Shown: positions 33,450 through 44,081 of the stretch, piece by piece | How the letters are laid out: each line of letters begins with the position of its first letter | Numbering within the stretch: position 1 is the first letter of the stretch | Origin: Rhodobacteraceae bacterium HLUCCA08 | GTDB taxonomy: Bacteria; Pseudomonadota; Alphaproteobacteria; Rhodobacterales; Rhodobacteraceae | Assembly: GCA_001314655.1 (NCBI GenBank) | Contig: LJSF01000043.1 | Coordinates: forward strand, 248,001-312,000 | Reading direction: 5' to 3' | Length of the DNA: 64,000 nucleotides | Position numbers and translations under genes: made by a program | Notes under the pieces: generated by a model | The model's input: the letters and a program-made list of their open reading frames with translations, nothing else | Told to the model about the DNA's origin: nothing | Databases searched by the model: none

Positions 33450-34262
33450 TCAGGCCCGTTCATACCAGTCCATGTCGGCGGCAAACAGGGCCTCGCAACG
33501 GCGGCGGGCGTCCGGCGACAGGGCAAATTCCGGGTGCGGCGTGGCGTTGCGCTGCATGGCCGGCGGCGGGGGGCGGTCCAGCGCCTTGGCCAGCCGGGTC
33601 AGGAAAGGGCCCAGTTCCTCGGTCCGGCCGGTCAGGTCGGCGGCGAAGGCGTCGGCCGGCAACGCGGCACTCTGTGGCGCGATATGGCCGTCAAGCGGGA
33701 AACGGCGGATATCGAGGGCCAGGGCGATGAAATCGAGGAACCGGTCGAAGCCGCCTGCGGTATCGGGATCGCGACCCCAGTCGAAGCCGGTCAGGGCCGT
33801 CATCCGCAGCCGGACCGGCGCCAGGTGACGGGACCGGGCGGCATGGGACCGACCCAGATAGGCGAACCCCGACAGGGCGCGCATCACCGGCTGCCGGATC
33901 ACGGTGAACCGCAGCGCGGCGTCCATCTGGTCGGGCAGCGTGCCGGCCTGGGGGATGGTGTAGAACAGCCCCGCCGCGTCCAGCAGGTGCGGCGCCGTAT
34001 CGTCGGCGGTATTGGCCGGATCGGCCACGGCGGTGCTGATCGGGGTGCCGAATTCCAGTTCATGCAGCGCGGCAAGGACCGTATGGGTCCCGGTCTTGGG
34101 GATCCGGCCGAAAGCCCAGGCGCCGGTGGCGGGCAGGGTGATCCGGTCCAGGTGACCGGCCAGCGGGTGCCCGTCCCAGGCCCGCGTGGTGCGGGCGCGT
34201 CCCTTTCGGCCCTGGGGGGCATGGCGAAAGGCGCGGCCGGGGGCGGGCGCGTGCAGGGTCAT
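33450..34262 (-). CDS. Sulfotransferase family protein A
   Basis: A 270-aa Sulfotransfer_2-like protein. The PAPS 5'-phosphosulfate loop is recognisable as GRIPKTGTHTVLAAL near residue 50, and the 3'-phosphate-binding strand as FTVIRQPVMRALSGFAYLG near 120. It would transfer sulfate from PAPS to a carbohydrate or lipid; the acceptor is unknown. ATG 34262 overlaps the stop of the preceding secreted-protein gene (ATGA), and the next gene starts 1 bp after its stop, so it is embedded in a compact accessory group between sucB and lpd. Confidence 0.78.
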   Translation of the reverse strand: MTLHAPAPGRAFRHAPQGRKGRARTTRAWDGHPLAGHLDRITLPATGAWAFGRIPKTGTHTVLAALHELEFGTPISTAVADPANTADDTAPHLLDAAGLFYTIPQAGTLPDQMDAALRFTVIRQPVMRALSGFAYLGRSHAARSRHLAPVRLRMTALTGFDWGRDPDTAGGFDRFLDFIALALDIRRFPLDGHIAPQSAALPADAFAADLTGRTEELGPFLTRLAKALDRPPPPAMQRNATPHPEFALSPDARRRCEALFAADMDWYERA

Positions 34263-34660
34263 TGCAGCGCGGCCTCGACATCGCGGTCCAGCATCGGCAC
34301 CGTCAGCCGCACCAGGCCTTGCATCCAGTCGCCGTTGTCGGTGCAATAGGCCACGACCTCGGAGAAGGGCGGATCGCCGGGCAGGCGCATGGCGGCGATG
34401 CGGCCACGGTCGCGCAATTGGTCGAGGTCCGGCTCGGTCCAGCCGGCCTCCTGCATCCGGTCAAGCGCCGCGTCGCGCATCCGGGTCCAGGAATCTTCGG
34501 CGACCTCGCGCGATTGCGGGTCCAGCATGGAGCAGGTGAGGACGACCGACCATTCGGCCAATGCGACCTCCCAGGCCTGACCGACCTGCAGCCGCTGCTG
34601 CAGGCTCTGGGCCGATACCGGTGCGGCAAACGCCAGGAACAGGGTGGCAAGACGGATCAT
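34259..34660 (-). CDS. Secreted hypothetical protein
   Basis: A 133-aa protein with a clear signal peptide (MIRLATLFLAFAAPVSA, cleavage before QS). The mature part is helical, with one Cys pair candidate (TCSML and AYCTDN), Trp-rich, and no recognised domain. It starts 54 bp after sucB and overlaps sulfotransferase A by 4 bp. Possibly periplasmic; function unknown. Confidence 0.72.
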   Translation of the reverse strand: MIRLATLFLAFAAPVSAQSLQQRLQVGQAWEVALAEWSVVLTCSMLDPQSREVAEDSWTRMRDAALDRMQEAGWTEPDLDQLRDRGRIAAMRLPGDPPFSEVVAYCTDNGDWMQGLVRLTVPMLDRDVEAALQ

Positions 34661-34678
34661 GACAGGGACCTTTCGTGC

Positions 34679-34702
34679 AGGGTGGGGACGCAATCCCACC
34701 CT
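34679..34702 (-). terminator. Hairpin after sucB
   Basis: An 8-bp AGGGTGGG/CCCACCCT stem with an 8-nt loop, 12 bp after the sucB stop. A similar GGGGTGAAACCCCACCCT element follows tauC (about 17914-17931), suggesting a short dispersed intergenic repeat. It probably limits read-through into the accessory genes. Confidence 0.5.
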
Positions 34703-34714
34703 ACAGACCGCGCG

Positions 34715-36214
34715 TCACAGGTCCATCAAGAGCCGGCGGGGATCCTCCAGCGCCTCTTTCACCCGCACCAGGAACGTGACCGCCCCCTTGCCGTCGACGA
34801 TGCGGTGGTCGTAGCTGAGGGCCAGATACATCATCGGGCGGATGACCATCTGGCCTTTTTCGACCATCACGCGGTCCTGGATCTTGTGCATGCCCAGGAT
34901 GCCCGATTGCGGCGGGTTCAGGATCGGCGACGACATCAGCGAGCCGTAGACACCGCCATTGGAGATGGTGAAGGAGCCGCCCTGCATGTCGGCCATCGAC
35001 AGCTTGCCGTCGCGGGCGCGGGTGCCAAGTTCGGCGATTTCCTTTTCGATCGTGGCAAAGCCTTTCTGGTCGGCATCGCGGACCACCGGCACGACAAGGC
35101 CCGAGGGCGTGCCCACGGCGACGCCCATGTGGACGTAGTTCTTGTAGACCACGTCGGTGCCGTCGATTTCGGCGTTCACGTCGGGCACTTCCTTGAGCGC
35201 ATGGCAGCAGGCCTTTACGAAAAAGGACATGAAGCCCAGCTTGACGCCGTGTTTCTTGAGGAACAGGTCCTTGTATTCGTTGCGAATTTCCATGACGCCG
35301 GTCATGTCCACCTCGTTGTAGGTGGTCAGGATCGCGGCGTTGTTCTGGGCCTCTTTCAGGCGGCGGGCGATGGTCTGGCGCAGGCGGGTCATCTTGACCC
35401 GTTCCTCGCGAGCGGCGTCGTCGGCCGGGCGCGGGGCGGCGGGGGCGGCTTTCGGCGCCTCGGCCTGTTTCGGCTGATTGAGGGCGCGCAGCACGTCCTC
35501 TTTCATGACGCGGCCATCCTTGCCGGTCCCCTTGACCCCGGTCAGGTCGTTCTCGGCCATCAGCTTCTTGGCGCTGGGGGCATCCTCGACATCGCGGCCG
35601 CCGGCGGTGGCCGCGGGCGTGGCGGCGTCGGGCGTGGCCGCCGGCGCGGCCGAGGCGGGGGCGCCCTCGGCGGTGGTCATGATCGCCAGCTTGCCGCCGG
35701 CTTCGACCGTGGCGCCTTCTTCGGCCAGCAGTTTCACCAGGCGGCCCGCCGCCGGGGCCGGCACCTCGACCGAGACCTTGTCGGTTTCGAGTTCGCACAG
35801 CATCTCGTCGGCGGCGAAGCTGTCGCCGGGTTTCTTGAACCAGGCGCTGACCGTGGCCTCGGTCACGGATTCACCCAGCGTCGGGACCATGACGTCCAGT
35901 TCCGCGCCGCCTTCCCCGGCGGGGGCCTCTGCGGCCGCTTTCGCGCCCTCATCGGCCTTGCCGGGCGCGGCACCGGCGCCTTCGGACAGCATCGCCAGCA
36001 GGGCATCGACGCCGACGGTTTCGCCCTCGGCGGCGACGATTTCGCCCAGGGTGCCGGCGGCGGGGCTGGGAACCTCGACCGTCACCTTGTCGGTTTCCAG
36101 CTCGCAGAGCATTTCATCCACGGCGACGGCATCGCCGGGCTTCTTGAACCAGGTGGCGACGGTCGCTTCGGTGACGCTTTCGCCAAGCGTGGGGACGCGG
36201 ACTTCGATAGACAT
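34715..36214 (-). CDS. sucB: Dihydrolipoamide succinyltransferase (2-oxoglutarate dehydrogenase E2) with two lipoyl domains
   Basis: It is 499 aa. Two biotinyl/lipoyl domains are present ([19 protein letters not shown] near residue 39 and [17 protein letters not shown] near 140), then an E1/E3-binding domain ([18 protein letters not shown] near 213) and the catalytic domain ending [14 protein letters not shown] with His470 and Asp474. It transfers succinyl groups to CoA. Two lipoyl domains, rather than the single one of E. coli, is usual in this group. It starts 4 bp after sucA. Confidence 0.96.
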   Translation of the reverse strand: MSIEVRVPTLGESVTEATVATWFKKPGDAVAVDEMLCELETDKVTVEVPSPAAGTLGEIVAAEGETVGVDALLAMLSEGAGAAPGKADEGAKAAAEAPAGEGGAELDVMVPTLGESVTEATVSAWFKKPGDSFAADEMLCELETDKVSVEVPAPAAGRLVKLLAEEGATVEAGGKLAIMTTAEGAPASAAPAATPDAATPAATAGGRDVEDAPSAKKLMAENDLTGVKGTGKDGRVMKEDVLRALNQPKQAEAPKAAPAAPRPADDAAREERVKMTRLRQTIARRLKEAQNNAAILTTYNEVDMTGVMEIRNEYKDLFLKKHGVKLGFMSFFVKACCHALKEVPDVNAEIDGTDVVYKNYVHMGVAVGTPSGLVVPVVRDADQKGFATIEKEIAELGTRARDGKLSMADMQGGSFTISNGGVYGSLMSSPILNPPQSGILGMHKIQDRVMVEKGQMVIRPMMYLALSYDHRIVDGKGAVTFLVRVKEALEDPRRLLMDL

Positions 36215-36218
36215 GGGT

Positions 36219-39185
36219 TCAGTTTCCTTCGAACGTGAGGGCGTCGTTCACGAGCGCCTCTTGTTGGGCTTTGTGCTGGGAGGCGAGGCCCGTGGCGGGC
36301 GAGGCCGAGGCCGGGCGGCCGGCATAGGTCGGGCGCTTGGCGGCGCCGTCGAGGCGGCCGAGCACCCATTCCAGGTTCGGCTCCATGAAGGACCAGGCGC
36401 CCTGGTTCTTGGGTTCTTCCTGGCACCAGACGACATCGGCATTGGGGAAGCGTTCCAGTTCCTTCAGCACCGCCTGGGCGGGGAAGGGATAGAATTGTTC
36501 GACCCGCATCAGGTAGATGTCGTCGATCCCGCGGGCATCGCGTTCCTCGAGCAGGTCGAAATAGACCTTGCCCGAACACATCACCACGCGGCGGATCCTG
36601 TCGTCGGGCTTCAGCCGGGTCTCCGAATTGCCCTTTTGCGCATCGTCCCACAGCACCCGGTGGAAGGACGAGCCATCGGTGAAATCCGCCGCCTCGGAGA
36701 TGCACAGCTTGTGCCGCAGCAGCGATTTGGGCGTCATCAGGATCAGCGGTTTGCGGAAGCTGCGGTGCAGCTGCCGGCGCAGGATGTGGAAATAATTCGC
36801 CGGGGTCGAGCAATTCGCCACGATCCAGTTGTCGCCGCCGCACATCTGCAGGAAGCGTTCCAGCCGGGCCGAGCTGTGTTCCGGCCCCTGGCCTTCGAAG
36901 CCATGCGGCAGCAGGCAGACCAGGCCCGACATGCGCAGCCATTTCGATTCACCCGACGAGATGAACTGGTCGAACATGATCTGGGCACCGTTGGCGAAAT
37001 CGCCGAACTGCGCCTCCCACAGGGTCAGGGCGTTGGGTTCGGCCAGCGAAAAGCCGTATTCGAACCCGAGCACCGCGTATTCCGACAGCATCGAGTCGAT
37101 GACCTCGTATTTCGCCTGACCTTCTCGGATGTGGTTCAGCGGGTAATAGCGATCCTCGGTCTGCTGGTCGATGAAGCCCGAATGACGCTGGGAGAACGTG
37201 CCGCGGGTGCTGTCCTGGCCCGCCAGCCGGACCGGGAACCCCTCGGTCAGCAGCGAGCCGAAGGCCAGCGCCTCGGCCGTGGCCCAGTCGAAACCGCGGC
37301 CGGTTTCGAACATCTCGGCCTTGGCCTGAAGCAGGCGTTCGATGGTCTTGTGCAGGGTGAACCCCTCGGGCGCGGTGGTCAGCGCCGTGCCGATCTGGGC
37401 CAGGGTGTCGGCGCCGATCGCGGTCTTGCCGCGCTGGTACTTGCCCTGCTTCATGCGGTCCATGTGCGACCAGCGCCCGTCCAGCCAGTCGGCCTTGTTG
37501 GGCTTGTAGGTCTTGCCGGTTTCGAATTCCTCGTTCAGGCGGGCCTGGAAGGCGGCCTTCATGTCCTCGATCTCGCCCTCGGGGATCAGGCCGTCCTTGA
37601 CCAGCCGGTCGGTATACAGCGTCAGCGTGGTCTTGTGGCCCTTGATGCGCTTGTACATCACCGGGTTGGTGAACATCGGCTCGTCGCCTTCGTTATGGCC
37701 GAAGCGGCGATAGCAGAAGATGTCGATGACCACGTCCTTGTGGAACTTCTGGCGGAACTCGGTGGCGATGCGGGCGGCATGCACCACGGCCTCGGGGTCG
37801 TCGCCGTTGACGTGAAAGATCGGCGCCTCGACCATCAGCGCGATATCCGTCGGATAGGGGCTGGAGCGGCTGAAATGCGGGGCTGTGGTGAAGCCGATCT
37901 GGTTGTTGACGATGATATGCATCGTGCCGCCGGTGCGGTGGCCGCGCAGGCCCGACAGGCCCAGCCCCTCGGCCACGACGCCCTGGCCGGCAAAGGCCGC
38001 GTCGCCATGCAGCAGCACGGCCATGACCTGGGTCCGTTCGACATCGCCCAGCTGGTCCTGCTTGGCGCGCACCTTGCCCAGCACGACCGGGTTCACCGCC
38101 TCCAGGTGCGACGGGTTCGCGGTGAGCGACAGGTGCACGCTGTTGCCGTCGAATTCGCGGTCGCTTGACGCGCCGAGGTGGTATTTCACGTCGCCCGAGC
38201 CGTCGACATCCTCGGGCTTGAAGCTGCCACCCTGGAATTCGTTGAAGATCGCGCGGTAAGGCTTGCCCATCACGTTGGCCAGCACCGACAGGCGGCCGCG
38301 ATGCGGCATGCCGATGACGATTTCCTTCAGCCCCAGCTGACCGCCGCGCTTGATGATCTGCTCCATCGCCGGGATCAACGCCTCGCCCCCGTCCAGGCCG
38401 AAGCGCTTGGTGCCCATGTATTTGACATGCAGGAACTTTTCGAAGCCCTCGGCCTCGACCAGCTTGTTCAGGATCGCCTTGCGGCCGTTCTGGGTGAAGG
38501 CGATTTCCTTGCCGAAGCCTTCGATCCGCTCCTTCAGCCAGCCGGCCTGTTCGGGGTCCGAGATATGCATGTATTGCAGCGCGAAGGTGCCGCAATAGGT
38601 GCGCTGGACGATGGCGATGATCTCTCGCATCGTGGCGACCTCGAGGCCCAGCACGTTGTCGATGAAGATCGGGCGGTCCATGTCGGCCTCGGTGAAGCCG
38701 TAGGATTTCGGGTCGAGTTCCGGGTGCGGGGTCTGGTCGCGCATGCCCAGCGGGTCGAGATCGGCGACCAGATGGCCCCGGATCCGGTAGGCGCGGATGA
38801 TCATCAGGGCGCGGATGCTGTCGAGCACCGCGGCGCGGACCTGTTCCTCGCTGATCGGGACACCCTGGTCGGTGGCCTTGGCGCGGATCTTGTCACCGGC
38901 GGCCTTCGCCTCGGCCGGGTCGGCGGGCCATTGGCCGTCCAGCGCCGCGGTCAGGTCGTCATTCGGCGCGGGCGGCCAGTCGGCGCGGGCCCAGGAGGGG
39001 CCGGCGGCCTCGGCCTTGGCCTCGGTCGGGGCATCGCCGAGCTGGGCGAAGAACGCGCGCCACTGGTCGTCCACCGCGCCGGGGTTGTCGGCATATCTGG
39101 CGTAAAGCTGTTCGATGTAATCCGCATTTGCCCCCTGCAGGAAGGACGAGGCGTGGAATACGTCGTTGGGGCTGTGTTCGGTCAT
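36219..39185 (-). CDS. sucA: 2-oxoglutarate dehydrogenase E1 component
   Basis: A 988-aa thiamine-diphosphate enzyme that decarboxylates 2-oxoglutarate. The N-terminus ([20 protein letters not shown]) is the E1 lipoyl-complex binding element. [20 protein letters not shown] near residue 290, the ThDP/Mg motif beginning [11 protein letters not shown] near 398, and [16 protein letters not shown] near 735 are classic. The C-terminal domain carries [13 protein letters not shown]. It is followed by sucB after 4 bp and preceded by sulfotransferase B after 30 bp. Confidence 0.97.
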   Translation of the reverse strand: MTEHSPNDVFHASSFLQGANADYIEQLYARYADNPGAVDDQWRAFFAQLGDAPTEAKAEAAGPSWARADWPPAPNDDLTAALDGQWPADPAEAKAAGDKIRAKATDQGVPISEEQVRAAVLDSIRALMIIRAYRIRGHLVADLDPLGMRDQTPHPELDPKSYGFTEADMDRPIFIDNVLGLEVATMREIIAIVQRTYCGTFALQYMHISDPEQAGWLKERIEGFGKEIAFTQNGRKAILNKLVEAEGFEKFLHVKYMGTKRFGLDGGEALIPAMEQIIKRGGQLGLKEIVIGMPHRGRLSVLANVMGKPYRAIFNEFQGGSFKPEDVDGSGDVKYHLGASSDREFDGNSVHLSLTANPSHLEAVNPVVLGKVRAKQDQLGDVERTQVMAVLLHGDAAFAGQGVVAEGLGLSGLRGHRTGGTMHIIVNNQIGFTTAPHFSRSSPYPTDIALMVEAPIFHVNGDDPEAVVHAARIATEFRQKFHKDVVIDIFCYRRFGHNEGDEPMFTNPVMYKRIKGHKTTLTLYTDRLVKDGLIPEGEIEDMKAAFQARLNEEFETGKTYKPNKADWLDGRWSHMDRMKQGKYQRGKTAIGADTLAQIGTALTTAPEGFTLHKTIERLLQAKAEMFETGRGFDWATAEALAFGSLLTEGFPVRLAGQDSTRGTFSQRHSGFIDQQTEDRYYPLNHIREGQAKYEVIDSMLSEYAVLGFEYGFSLAEPNALTLWEAQFGDFANGAQIMFDQFISSGESKWLRMSGLVCLLPHGFEGQGPEHSSARLERFLQMCGGDNWIVANCSTPANYFHILRRQLHRSFRKPLILMTPKSLLRHKLCISEAADFTDGSSFHRVLWDDAQKGNSETRLKPDDRIRRVVMCSGKVYFDLLEERDARGIDDIYLMRVEQFYPFPAQAVLKELERFPNADVVWCQEEPKNQGAWSFMEPNLEWVLGRLDGAAKRPTYAGRPASASPATGLASQHKAQQEALVNDALTFEGN

Positions 39186-39215
39186 GGCATCACCTTTCGG
39201 GTCTGGCGGCGCGGG

Positions 39216-40154
39216 TCACGTCTTGAGGTAGCGGTCGGCAAGGGCGAAACCGTCCAGCGCGTCGGCGGCGACGTCGCGCATCATGGCCTCGTCCAGTTTC
39301 TCGGAATGCGGGTTGTTGAACACCGCCTTCTTGCCGCCGGTGATCCGGGCCGCGTGGCGGTCGTCGAAATCGAGCTGGCAATGGGCATAGATCTGCCGGG
39401 CGGCGGCGACCGGGTCGGCCGAGACATCGTCGTAATCCAGCAGCAGGTAGCGCGGCGAATGGCAAAGGCTGGCATGCATCCGCCCGTTCAGTTCGCGCCA
39501 CAGCCAAAGCCGGCCGCGGATCAGTTCGGGCAGGGAAAAGGCATCGGCCAGCGGGCGCGCGGCGTTGCGGTCCAGGATCGGGGCGGCCAGGGCCTTGACC
39601 TGGTCATAGGTCCATTCCGGCCCGCGTCCGTCGCGTTTCACGAAGCGGTTCCACCAGGAATTCAGGTAGCCGAACGGGCTGCGCAGGCCGTGGACCACGT
39701 ATTGATCGGGCAAGGCGTCATGGGTGGCTTCGAGCCAGGAAATGGCGCGGCCCTTGATCACCGGGACGATCCGGTCGACCTGGTCGGGTCTCAGCCAGCG
39801 GCGCGGGATCTTCCATTCGTAACCGCGGATTCCATAGAGCGCCCGGCGCAGGCGCGGCTTGCGGAACAGGCGCACCTCCAGGTTGGTGGGGAAGGGCCGG
39901 AAATAGGCCTTGTGTTCGGTCATCATCCGGTCGCGGTCGCTGTGGCGCAGCGCCGAGTCCCGCATCGCCCCGACCCACAATTCGGTGAAATTGCCCGGCA
40001 GATCCTGCGGCCAGTCCTGCTGCGGCAGCGCGCCCATGCGGGTGTCGTTGCGGGCGATCTCGGACCGGCAATTGGTGCGTTCATGGTAATCCAGGAAATC
40101 GTGCAGACGGTGCGATCCGGAGCGGCCGGAGGTCTTGATGATGATGTGGTGCAT
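39216..40154 (-). CDS. Sulfotransferase family protein B
   Basis: A 312-aa protein starting almost at once with the PAPS loop, IIIKTSGRSGSHRLHDFLDYH (residues 4-24, quoted here as its core KTSGRSGSHRL), a form seen in bacterial sulfotransferases. The 3'-phosphate region is VVHGLRSPFGYLNSWWNRF near 160, and LLLDYDDVSADPVAAAR follows. It is not closely similar to sulfotransferases A and C of this block. It sits between sucD and sucA with 30 bp to sucA and 282 bp to sucD. The acceptor is unknown, perhaps a cell-surface glycan. Confidence 0.75.
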   Translation of the reverse strand: MHHIIIKTSGRSGSHRLHDFLDYHERTNCRSEIARNDTRMGALPQQDWPQDLPGNFTELWVGAMRDSALRHSDRDRMMTEHKAYFRPFPTNLEVRLFRKPRLRRALYGIRGYEWKIPRRWLRPDQVDRIVPVIKGRAISWLEATHDALPDQYVVHGLRSPFGYLNSWWNRFVKRDGRGPEWTYDQVKALAAPILDRNAARPLADAFSLPELIRGRLWLWRELNGRMHASLCHSPRYLLLDYDDVSADPVAAARQIYAHCQLDFDDRHAARITGGKKAVFNNPHSEKLDEAMMRDVAADALDGFALADRYLKT

Positions 40155-40408
40155 GTCGGTCAATCCTGCACGTTCAAAGGACCGAAGACCGCGTCGCGGG
40201 CCGCGACGCGACGCAATGCACCAGGGGTCCGGCGGTTGACGGTCATGATGGGCCCTCGCCATAGGGGAGGTTTGCAAAGACCGGGTTAAGGGCGCAGACC
40301 GAATGATCCCTGCGGCATGCGGGACCATGGCCCTGGCCATTGGTCCGGGCCGATACCGACGGGTTTGCGCACTGGGTCAAGGACACGTTCTGTTTCCCTT
40401 GCAGGCAA

Positions 40409-40426
40409 GCCGGGCCGAAGCCCGGC
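40409..40426 (-). terminator. UUCG-tetraloop hairpin after sucD
   Basis: On the minus strand GCCGGGC-TTCG-GCCCGGC, 10 bp after the sucD stop, with only short T stretches after it. It marks a probable transcript boundary or processing site separating sucCD from sulfotransferase B-sucAB. The remaining 250 bp of this gap may hold a promoter for the latter, but I could not find convincing -35/-10 boxes. Confidence 0.6.
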
Positions 40427-40436
40427 CGTCCCATGG

Positions 40437-41321
40437 TTACTTGCCGATCGCTTCCAGCACCGCTTCGCCCAGGGTGGCGGGGCTGTCAGCGACCACGATG
40501 CCGGCGGATTTCATCGCCTCGATCTTGTCCTCGGCGCCGCCCTTGCCGCCGGCGACGATGGCGCCGGCATGGCCCATGCGGCGGCCCGGAGGCGCGGTGC
40601 GGCCGGCGATGAAACCGGCGGTGGGCTTCCAGCGGCCCTTCTTGCGTTCATCGGCCAGGAATTGCGCGGCCTCTTCCTCGGCCGAGCCGCCGATTTCGCC
40701 GATCATGATGATGCTTTCGGTTTCGTCATCGGCCAGGAACCATTCCAGCACGTCGATATGTTCGGTCCCCTTGATCGGGTCGCCGCCGATGCCGACGCAG
40801 GTCGACTGGCCCAGGCCCACGTCGGTGGTCTGCTTCACGGCCTCGTAGGTCAGCGTGCCCGAGCGGCTGACGACGCCCACGGTGCCGCGCTTGTGGATAT
40901 GGCCCGGCATGATGCCGATCTTGCAGGCGTCGGGCGTGATGACACCGGGGCAGTTGGGGCCGATCAGCACCGAAGCGCTGTCCACCAGGGCGCGCTTGAC
41001 CTTCATCATGTCCAGCACCGGGATGCCTTCGGTGATGCAGACGATCAGCTCCATCCCGGCATCGATCGCCTCGAGGATGCTGTCGGCGGCGAAGGGCGGC
41101 GGCACGTAGATCGCGGTGGCATTGGCACCGGTGGCGGCGCGCGCCTCGTGGACCGAGTTGAAGACCGGCAGGTCCAGATGGGTCATGCCGCCCTTGCCGG
41201 GGGTCACGCCGCCGACCATTTTCGTGCCATAGGCAATGGCCTGTTCGGTGTGAAAGGTGCCCTGGGAGCCGGTCAGCCCCTGGCAGATGACCTTGGTGTT
41301 TTCGTCGACGAGGACTGCCAT
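40437..41321 (-). CDS. sucD: Succinyl-CoA ligase alpha subunit
   Basis: A 294-aa alpha subunit, beginning with the CoA-binding domain: [20 protein letters not shown] near the N-terminus, GVTPGKGG, and [21 protein letters not shown]. The phosphohistidine loop is [11 protein letters not shown] near residue 247. It acts with SucC to make ATP/GTP from succinyl-CoA. It is 72 bp downstream of the lipoprotein gene that separates it from sucC. Confidence 0.97.
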   Translation of the reverse strand: MAVLVDENTKVICQGLTGSQGTFHTEQAIAYGTKMVGGVTPGKGGMTHLDLPVFNSVHEARAATGANATAIYVPPPFAADSILEAIDAGMELIVCITEGIPVLDMMKVKRALVDSASVLIGPNCPGVITPDACKIGIMPGHIHKRGTVGVVSRSGTLTYEAVKQTTDVGLGQSTCVGIGGDPIKGTEHIDVLEWFLADDETESIIMIGEIGGSAEEEAAQFLADERKKGRWKPTAGFIAGRTAPPGRRMGHAGAIVAGGKGGAEDKIEAMKSAGIVVADSPATLGEAVLEAIGK

Positions 41322-41393
41322 CGTATCGGTTTCCGTTTCTGAAGTCGTTGCGGTTCGGTCGGGGTGCGGGCGGCGCGCCGCCCGGATGAAGGA

Positions 41394-41810
41394 TCAGTAA
41401 AGGCCGAGGATGCCGGCGCGCAGCAGCCCGCCGTCGCCGGCATCGACCAGCGCCTCGGGCGCGACCTGGCGGATCGCCTGCACGTAGCGGCCCAGCCCCT
41501 CGGTCGGGCCCCAGACCATCGAGCAGACCGCCGAGGCGCCGTTGGGCGTGACCTTGAAGGACAGGTCCAGCCTGTCGTGATAGTAGATGTCCTGGCCGCT
41601 GTTGCGGGTGAAGGGCAGGGCGGCAAGCGTCGCGGTGGCGCCTGACAGGTCGTCCTGGTTGGCGACGCAGACCTGGCGGAACAGGCCCGCCGCATTGCCC
41701 GGCGGCACCGGCACGGTGCCCGGACCGGCGGTGGACGACGCCGGCGCCGCAACGTCGCAGGCCGCAAGCGCGGCGGTGGCGGCCAGGGCGACAAGAGTAC
41801 GTTTCAGCAT
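41394..41810 (-). CDS. Putative lipoprotein between sulfotransferase C and sucD
   Basis: It is 138 aa. The signal peptide ends in the lipobox ALAAC (Cys17), followed by a Ser/Pro/Gly linker (PASSTAGPGTVPVPPGN) and a domain of about 100 residues with two cysteines (VCVANQDDLSG, VCSMVWGPTEG). No family recognised. ATG 41810 was chosen over upstream ATGs because it gives a proper lipoprotein signal. It is expressed with the suc genes by position. Confidence 0.72.
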   Translation of the reverse strand: MLKRTLVALAATAALAACDVAAPASSTAGPGTVPVPPGNAAGLFRQVCVANQDDLSGATATLAALPFTRNSGQDIYYHDRLDLSFKVTPNGASAVCSMVWGPTEGLGRYVQAIRQVAPEALVDAGDGGLLRAGILGLY

Positions 41811-41859
41811 GGGTCGGGTCCTTTGTCCTTGTTCGACTATGCGGTGTGCCGGCATCGGG

Positions 41860-42567
41860 TCAGTCCGCCGCCACGGAACGCGTGACGGGAACGTCGCCAA
41901 GGGCGGGCGGTTCGAAGAAATCCTTCAGCAGGGCGTAATCCGGGGCCATCAGGTCGATCAGCCGCGCAAGGCTGCGGCGGCTCAGATCCCGGGCCGTGAT
42001 CTTGTGGGTCGCGTCGGTCGGATTGCGGCGCGGAATGCGGACCGGCGGCTTGCCGGTCCATTTGCGCAACCCGCGGCGCAGACCCTGCCGGTCGTTCAGC
42101 GGAAACACGGCGCTGTAAAGCCCCAGATCGGGGCCGGTGAAATACGCGGTCGGTTCGGTATGGCTGCGGATGATGGTATTGGCGGCGCGGTAATGTTCGA
42201 ACCGGTCGATGAATTCCTCGGGTGTCGGTTCGGTCGGCAGATCGGCCCGGAACAGGCCGAAGAGCGTCTTGCTGCGGGTCCGTTTCATGATCTCTCCCTG
42301 GCGCAGCTTGTTGGCATAGGCCGACAGGATGCGCTCGACCGGGTCGCGGACCACGACAAAGCTGAAATACCCGTCGAGCCGCCGGGCCTCGGCCGGGTCG
42401 AACCGGGCCGAGGGGTAAAGCTGGTGCAAGGTCTTGCGCCTGGGGCGGTCCGGGTCCCGAGCGAAGGGCACGCCGTGTTCCATCTCGTGCAGGGCAAGTT
42501 TGAGGGCCGAACAGGCGACCTTGGGGATCGGCACATAGGCGACCTTGTGGCGTTCGTAAAAGATCAT
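41860..42567 (-). CDS. Sulfotransferase family protein C
   Basis: A 235-aa Sulfotransfer_2-type protein. The PAPS loop VPIPKVACSALKLALHEME is near residue 12, and the 3'-phosphate motif SFVVVRDPVERILSAYANK is near residue 70, the classic carbohydrate-sulfotransferase pair. There is no signal peptide, so it is cytoplasmic. It is located between sucC (96 bp upstream) and the lipoprotein gene. It is a third sulfotransferase in the TCA block and differs from A and B in length and motifs. Confidence 0.82.
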   Translation of the reverse strand: MIFYERHKVAYVPIPKVACSALKLALHEMEHGVPFARDPDRPRRKTLHQLYPSARFDPAEARRLDGYFSFVVVRDPVERILSAYANKLRQGEIMKRTRSKTLFGLFRADLPTEPTPEEFIDRFEHYRAANTIIRSHTEPTAYFTGPDLGLYSAVFPLNDRQGLRRGLRKWTGKPPVRIPRRNPTDATHKITARDLSRRSLARLIDLMAPDYALLKDFFEPPALGDVPVTRSVAAD

Positions 42568-42663
42568 CGCATGCGCACCGCCGGGCCGACACCGCAGCGG
42601 CGCGATGCCGGCGCGGCCTGTCGGGGTCGATGCGCGATGCCCATGCCGGTCAGCCCCCGCGCC

Positions 42664-43857
42664 CTAGCCCTTGACCGCCGCGACCACCTTTTCGGCGGCA
42701 TCCGACAGGTTGTCGGCGGCGATCACGTTGAGGCCGGAATTCGCGATGATCTCCTTGCCCTTTTCGACGTTGGTGCCTTCGAGCCGGACCACCAGCGGGA
42801 CCTGCAGGCCGACCTCCTTGACCGCGGCGATGATGCCCTCGGCGATGATGTCGCAGCGCATGATGCCGCCGAAGATGTTGACCAGGATGCCCTTCACCTG
42901 CGGATCGGAGGTGATGATCTTGAACGCCTCGGTCACCTTTTCCCTGGTCGCGCCGCCGCCCACGTCAAGGAAATTGGCGGGTTCCGAGCCATAGAGCTTG
43001 ATGATGTCCATCGTCGCCATGGCCAGGCCCGCGCCGTTGACCATGCAGCCGATTTCGCCATCCAGCGCGATGTAGTTCAGGTCATACTTGGAGGCCTGGA
43101 GTTCCTTGGGATCCTCCTCGGTCTCGTCGCGCAGGGCCAGCACGTCGGGCTGGCGATAGAGCGCGTTGCCGTCGAAGCCCAGCTTGGCGTCCAGCACCTT
43201 CAGGCTGCCTTCGTCGGTGACGATCAGCGGGTTGATTTCCAGCATTTCCATGTCGCGTTCGATGAAGGCGCGGTAGAGCAGGCCCATGAGACCCACGCAT
43301 TCCTTGACCTGCTTGCCTTCCAACCCCAGGGCAAAGGCGATGCGGCGGCCGTGGAACGCCTGGTAGCCGGTGGCCGGATCGACGCTGAAGGTCAGGATCT
43401 TTTCGGGGGTCGAGGCGGCGACCTCTTCGATGTCCATGCCGCCTTCGGTCGAACAGACGAAGCTGACCCGGCTGGTGACGCGATCGACCAGCAGGGCAAG
43501 GTAAAGCTCGCGCTCGATGCCCGAGCCGTCCTCGATATAGATGCGGTTGACCTGCTTGCCGGCCGGGCCGGTCTGATGCGTGACCAGGGTGCGGCCCAGC
43601 ATCCTTTTCGCCTCTTCGGCGGCTTCCTCGACCGATTTGGCCAGGCGCACGCCGCCCTTTTCGCCGGCATCGGCCTCCTTGAAGGAGCCCTTGCCGCGGC
43701 CGCCGGCATGGATCTGCGCCTTGACGACCCAGAGCGGACCGTCCAGCGCGCCGGCGGCGGTCTTGGCCTCTTCGGCGCGCGTCACGGCGCGGCCGTCGCT
43801 GACCGGGGCCCCGTATTGACGCAGAAGTGCCTTGGCCTGGTATTCGTGGATATTCAT
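42664..43857 (-). CDS. sucC: Succinyl-CoA ligase beta subunit
   Basis: A 397-aa ATP-grasp subunit beginning [39 protein letters not shown] (nucleotide site) lies near residue 44, [14 protein letters not shown] near 205, and [21 protein letters not shown] near 262. It binds succinate and nucleotide and partners SucD. The frame extends 14 codons upstream, but homology starts at the ATG at 43857. It is first gene of the suc block; the upstream region has the paired GTGATCAC sites. Confidence 0.97.
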   Translation of the reverse strand: MNIHEYQAKALLRQYGAPVSDGRAVTRAEEAKTAAGALDGPLWVVKAQIHAGGRGKGSFKEADAGEKGGVRLAKSVEEAAEEAKRMLGRTLVTHQTGPAGKQVNRIYIEDGSGIERELYLALLVDRVTSRVSFVCSTEGGMDIEEVAASTPEKILTFSVDPATGYQAFHGRRIAFALGLEGKQVKECVGLMGLLYRAFIERDMEMLEINPLIVTDEGSLKVLDAKLGFDGNALYRQPDVLALRDETEEDPKELQASKYDLNYIALDGEIGCMVNGAGLAMATMDIIKLYGSEPANFLDVGGGATREKVTEAFKIITSDPQVKGILVNIFGGIMRCDIIAEGIIAAVKEVGLQVPLVVRLEGTNVEKGKEIIANSGLNVIAADNLSDAAEKVVAAVKG

Positions 43858-43968
43858 GGAAGAGGACCCCCGGAAGGTTGTCGGAAACATGGATTTCACA
43901 GCGTCATAGCCGCGCGAACCCTTTCAGGGCAGTGAAAAAAGCACCCATGACCGAAAAAAGCGACATTT

Positions 43969-43997
43969 GTGATCACGCTTGTTTTATGTGTGATCAC
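43969..43997. promoter_or_regulatory. Paired GTGATCAC palindromes upstream of sucC
   Basis: Two perfect 8-bp palindromes, GTGATCAC at 43969-43976 (in TTGTGATCACG) and at 43990-43997 (in GTGTGATCACAA), 21 bp start to start, about 112-140 bp upstream of the sucC ATG. The same pair with the same spacing occurs upstream of sdhC. The core fits a GntR-family operator; R. sphaeroides AkgR is the obvious candidate, by inference. Confidence 0.65.
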
Positions 43998-44081
43998 AAG
44001 TTTGCATGCGAAGGTATGCGGCGAGCGCCCGAACCGCCGGGCGAGGCCTGCCAAGGCGCGGCGGCGCCGTCGGTGCCGGGG

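Noticed and set aside
35478-38168. 896-aa plus-strand open frame opposite sucB/sucA
   Set aside because: Spans two unmistakable genes on the other strand and shows repetitive low-complexity composition; typical high-GC shadow.
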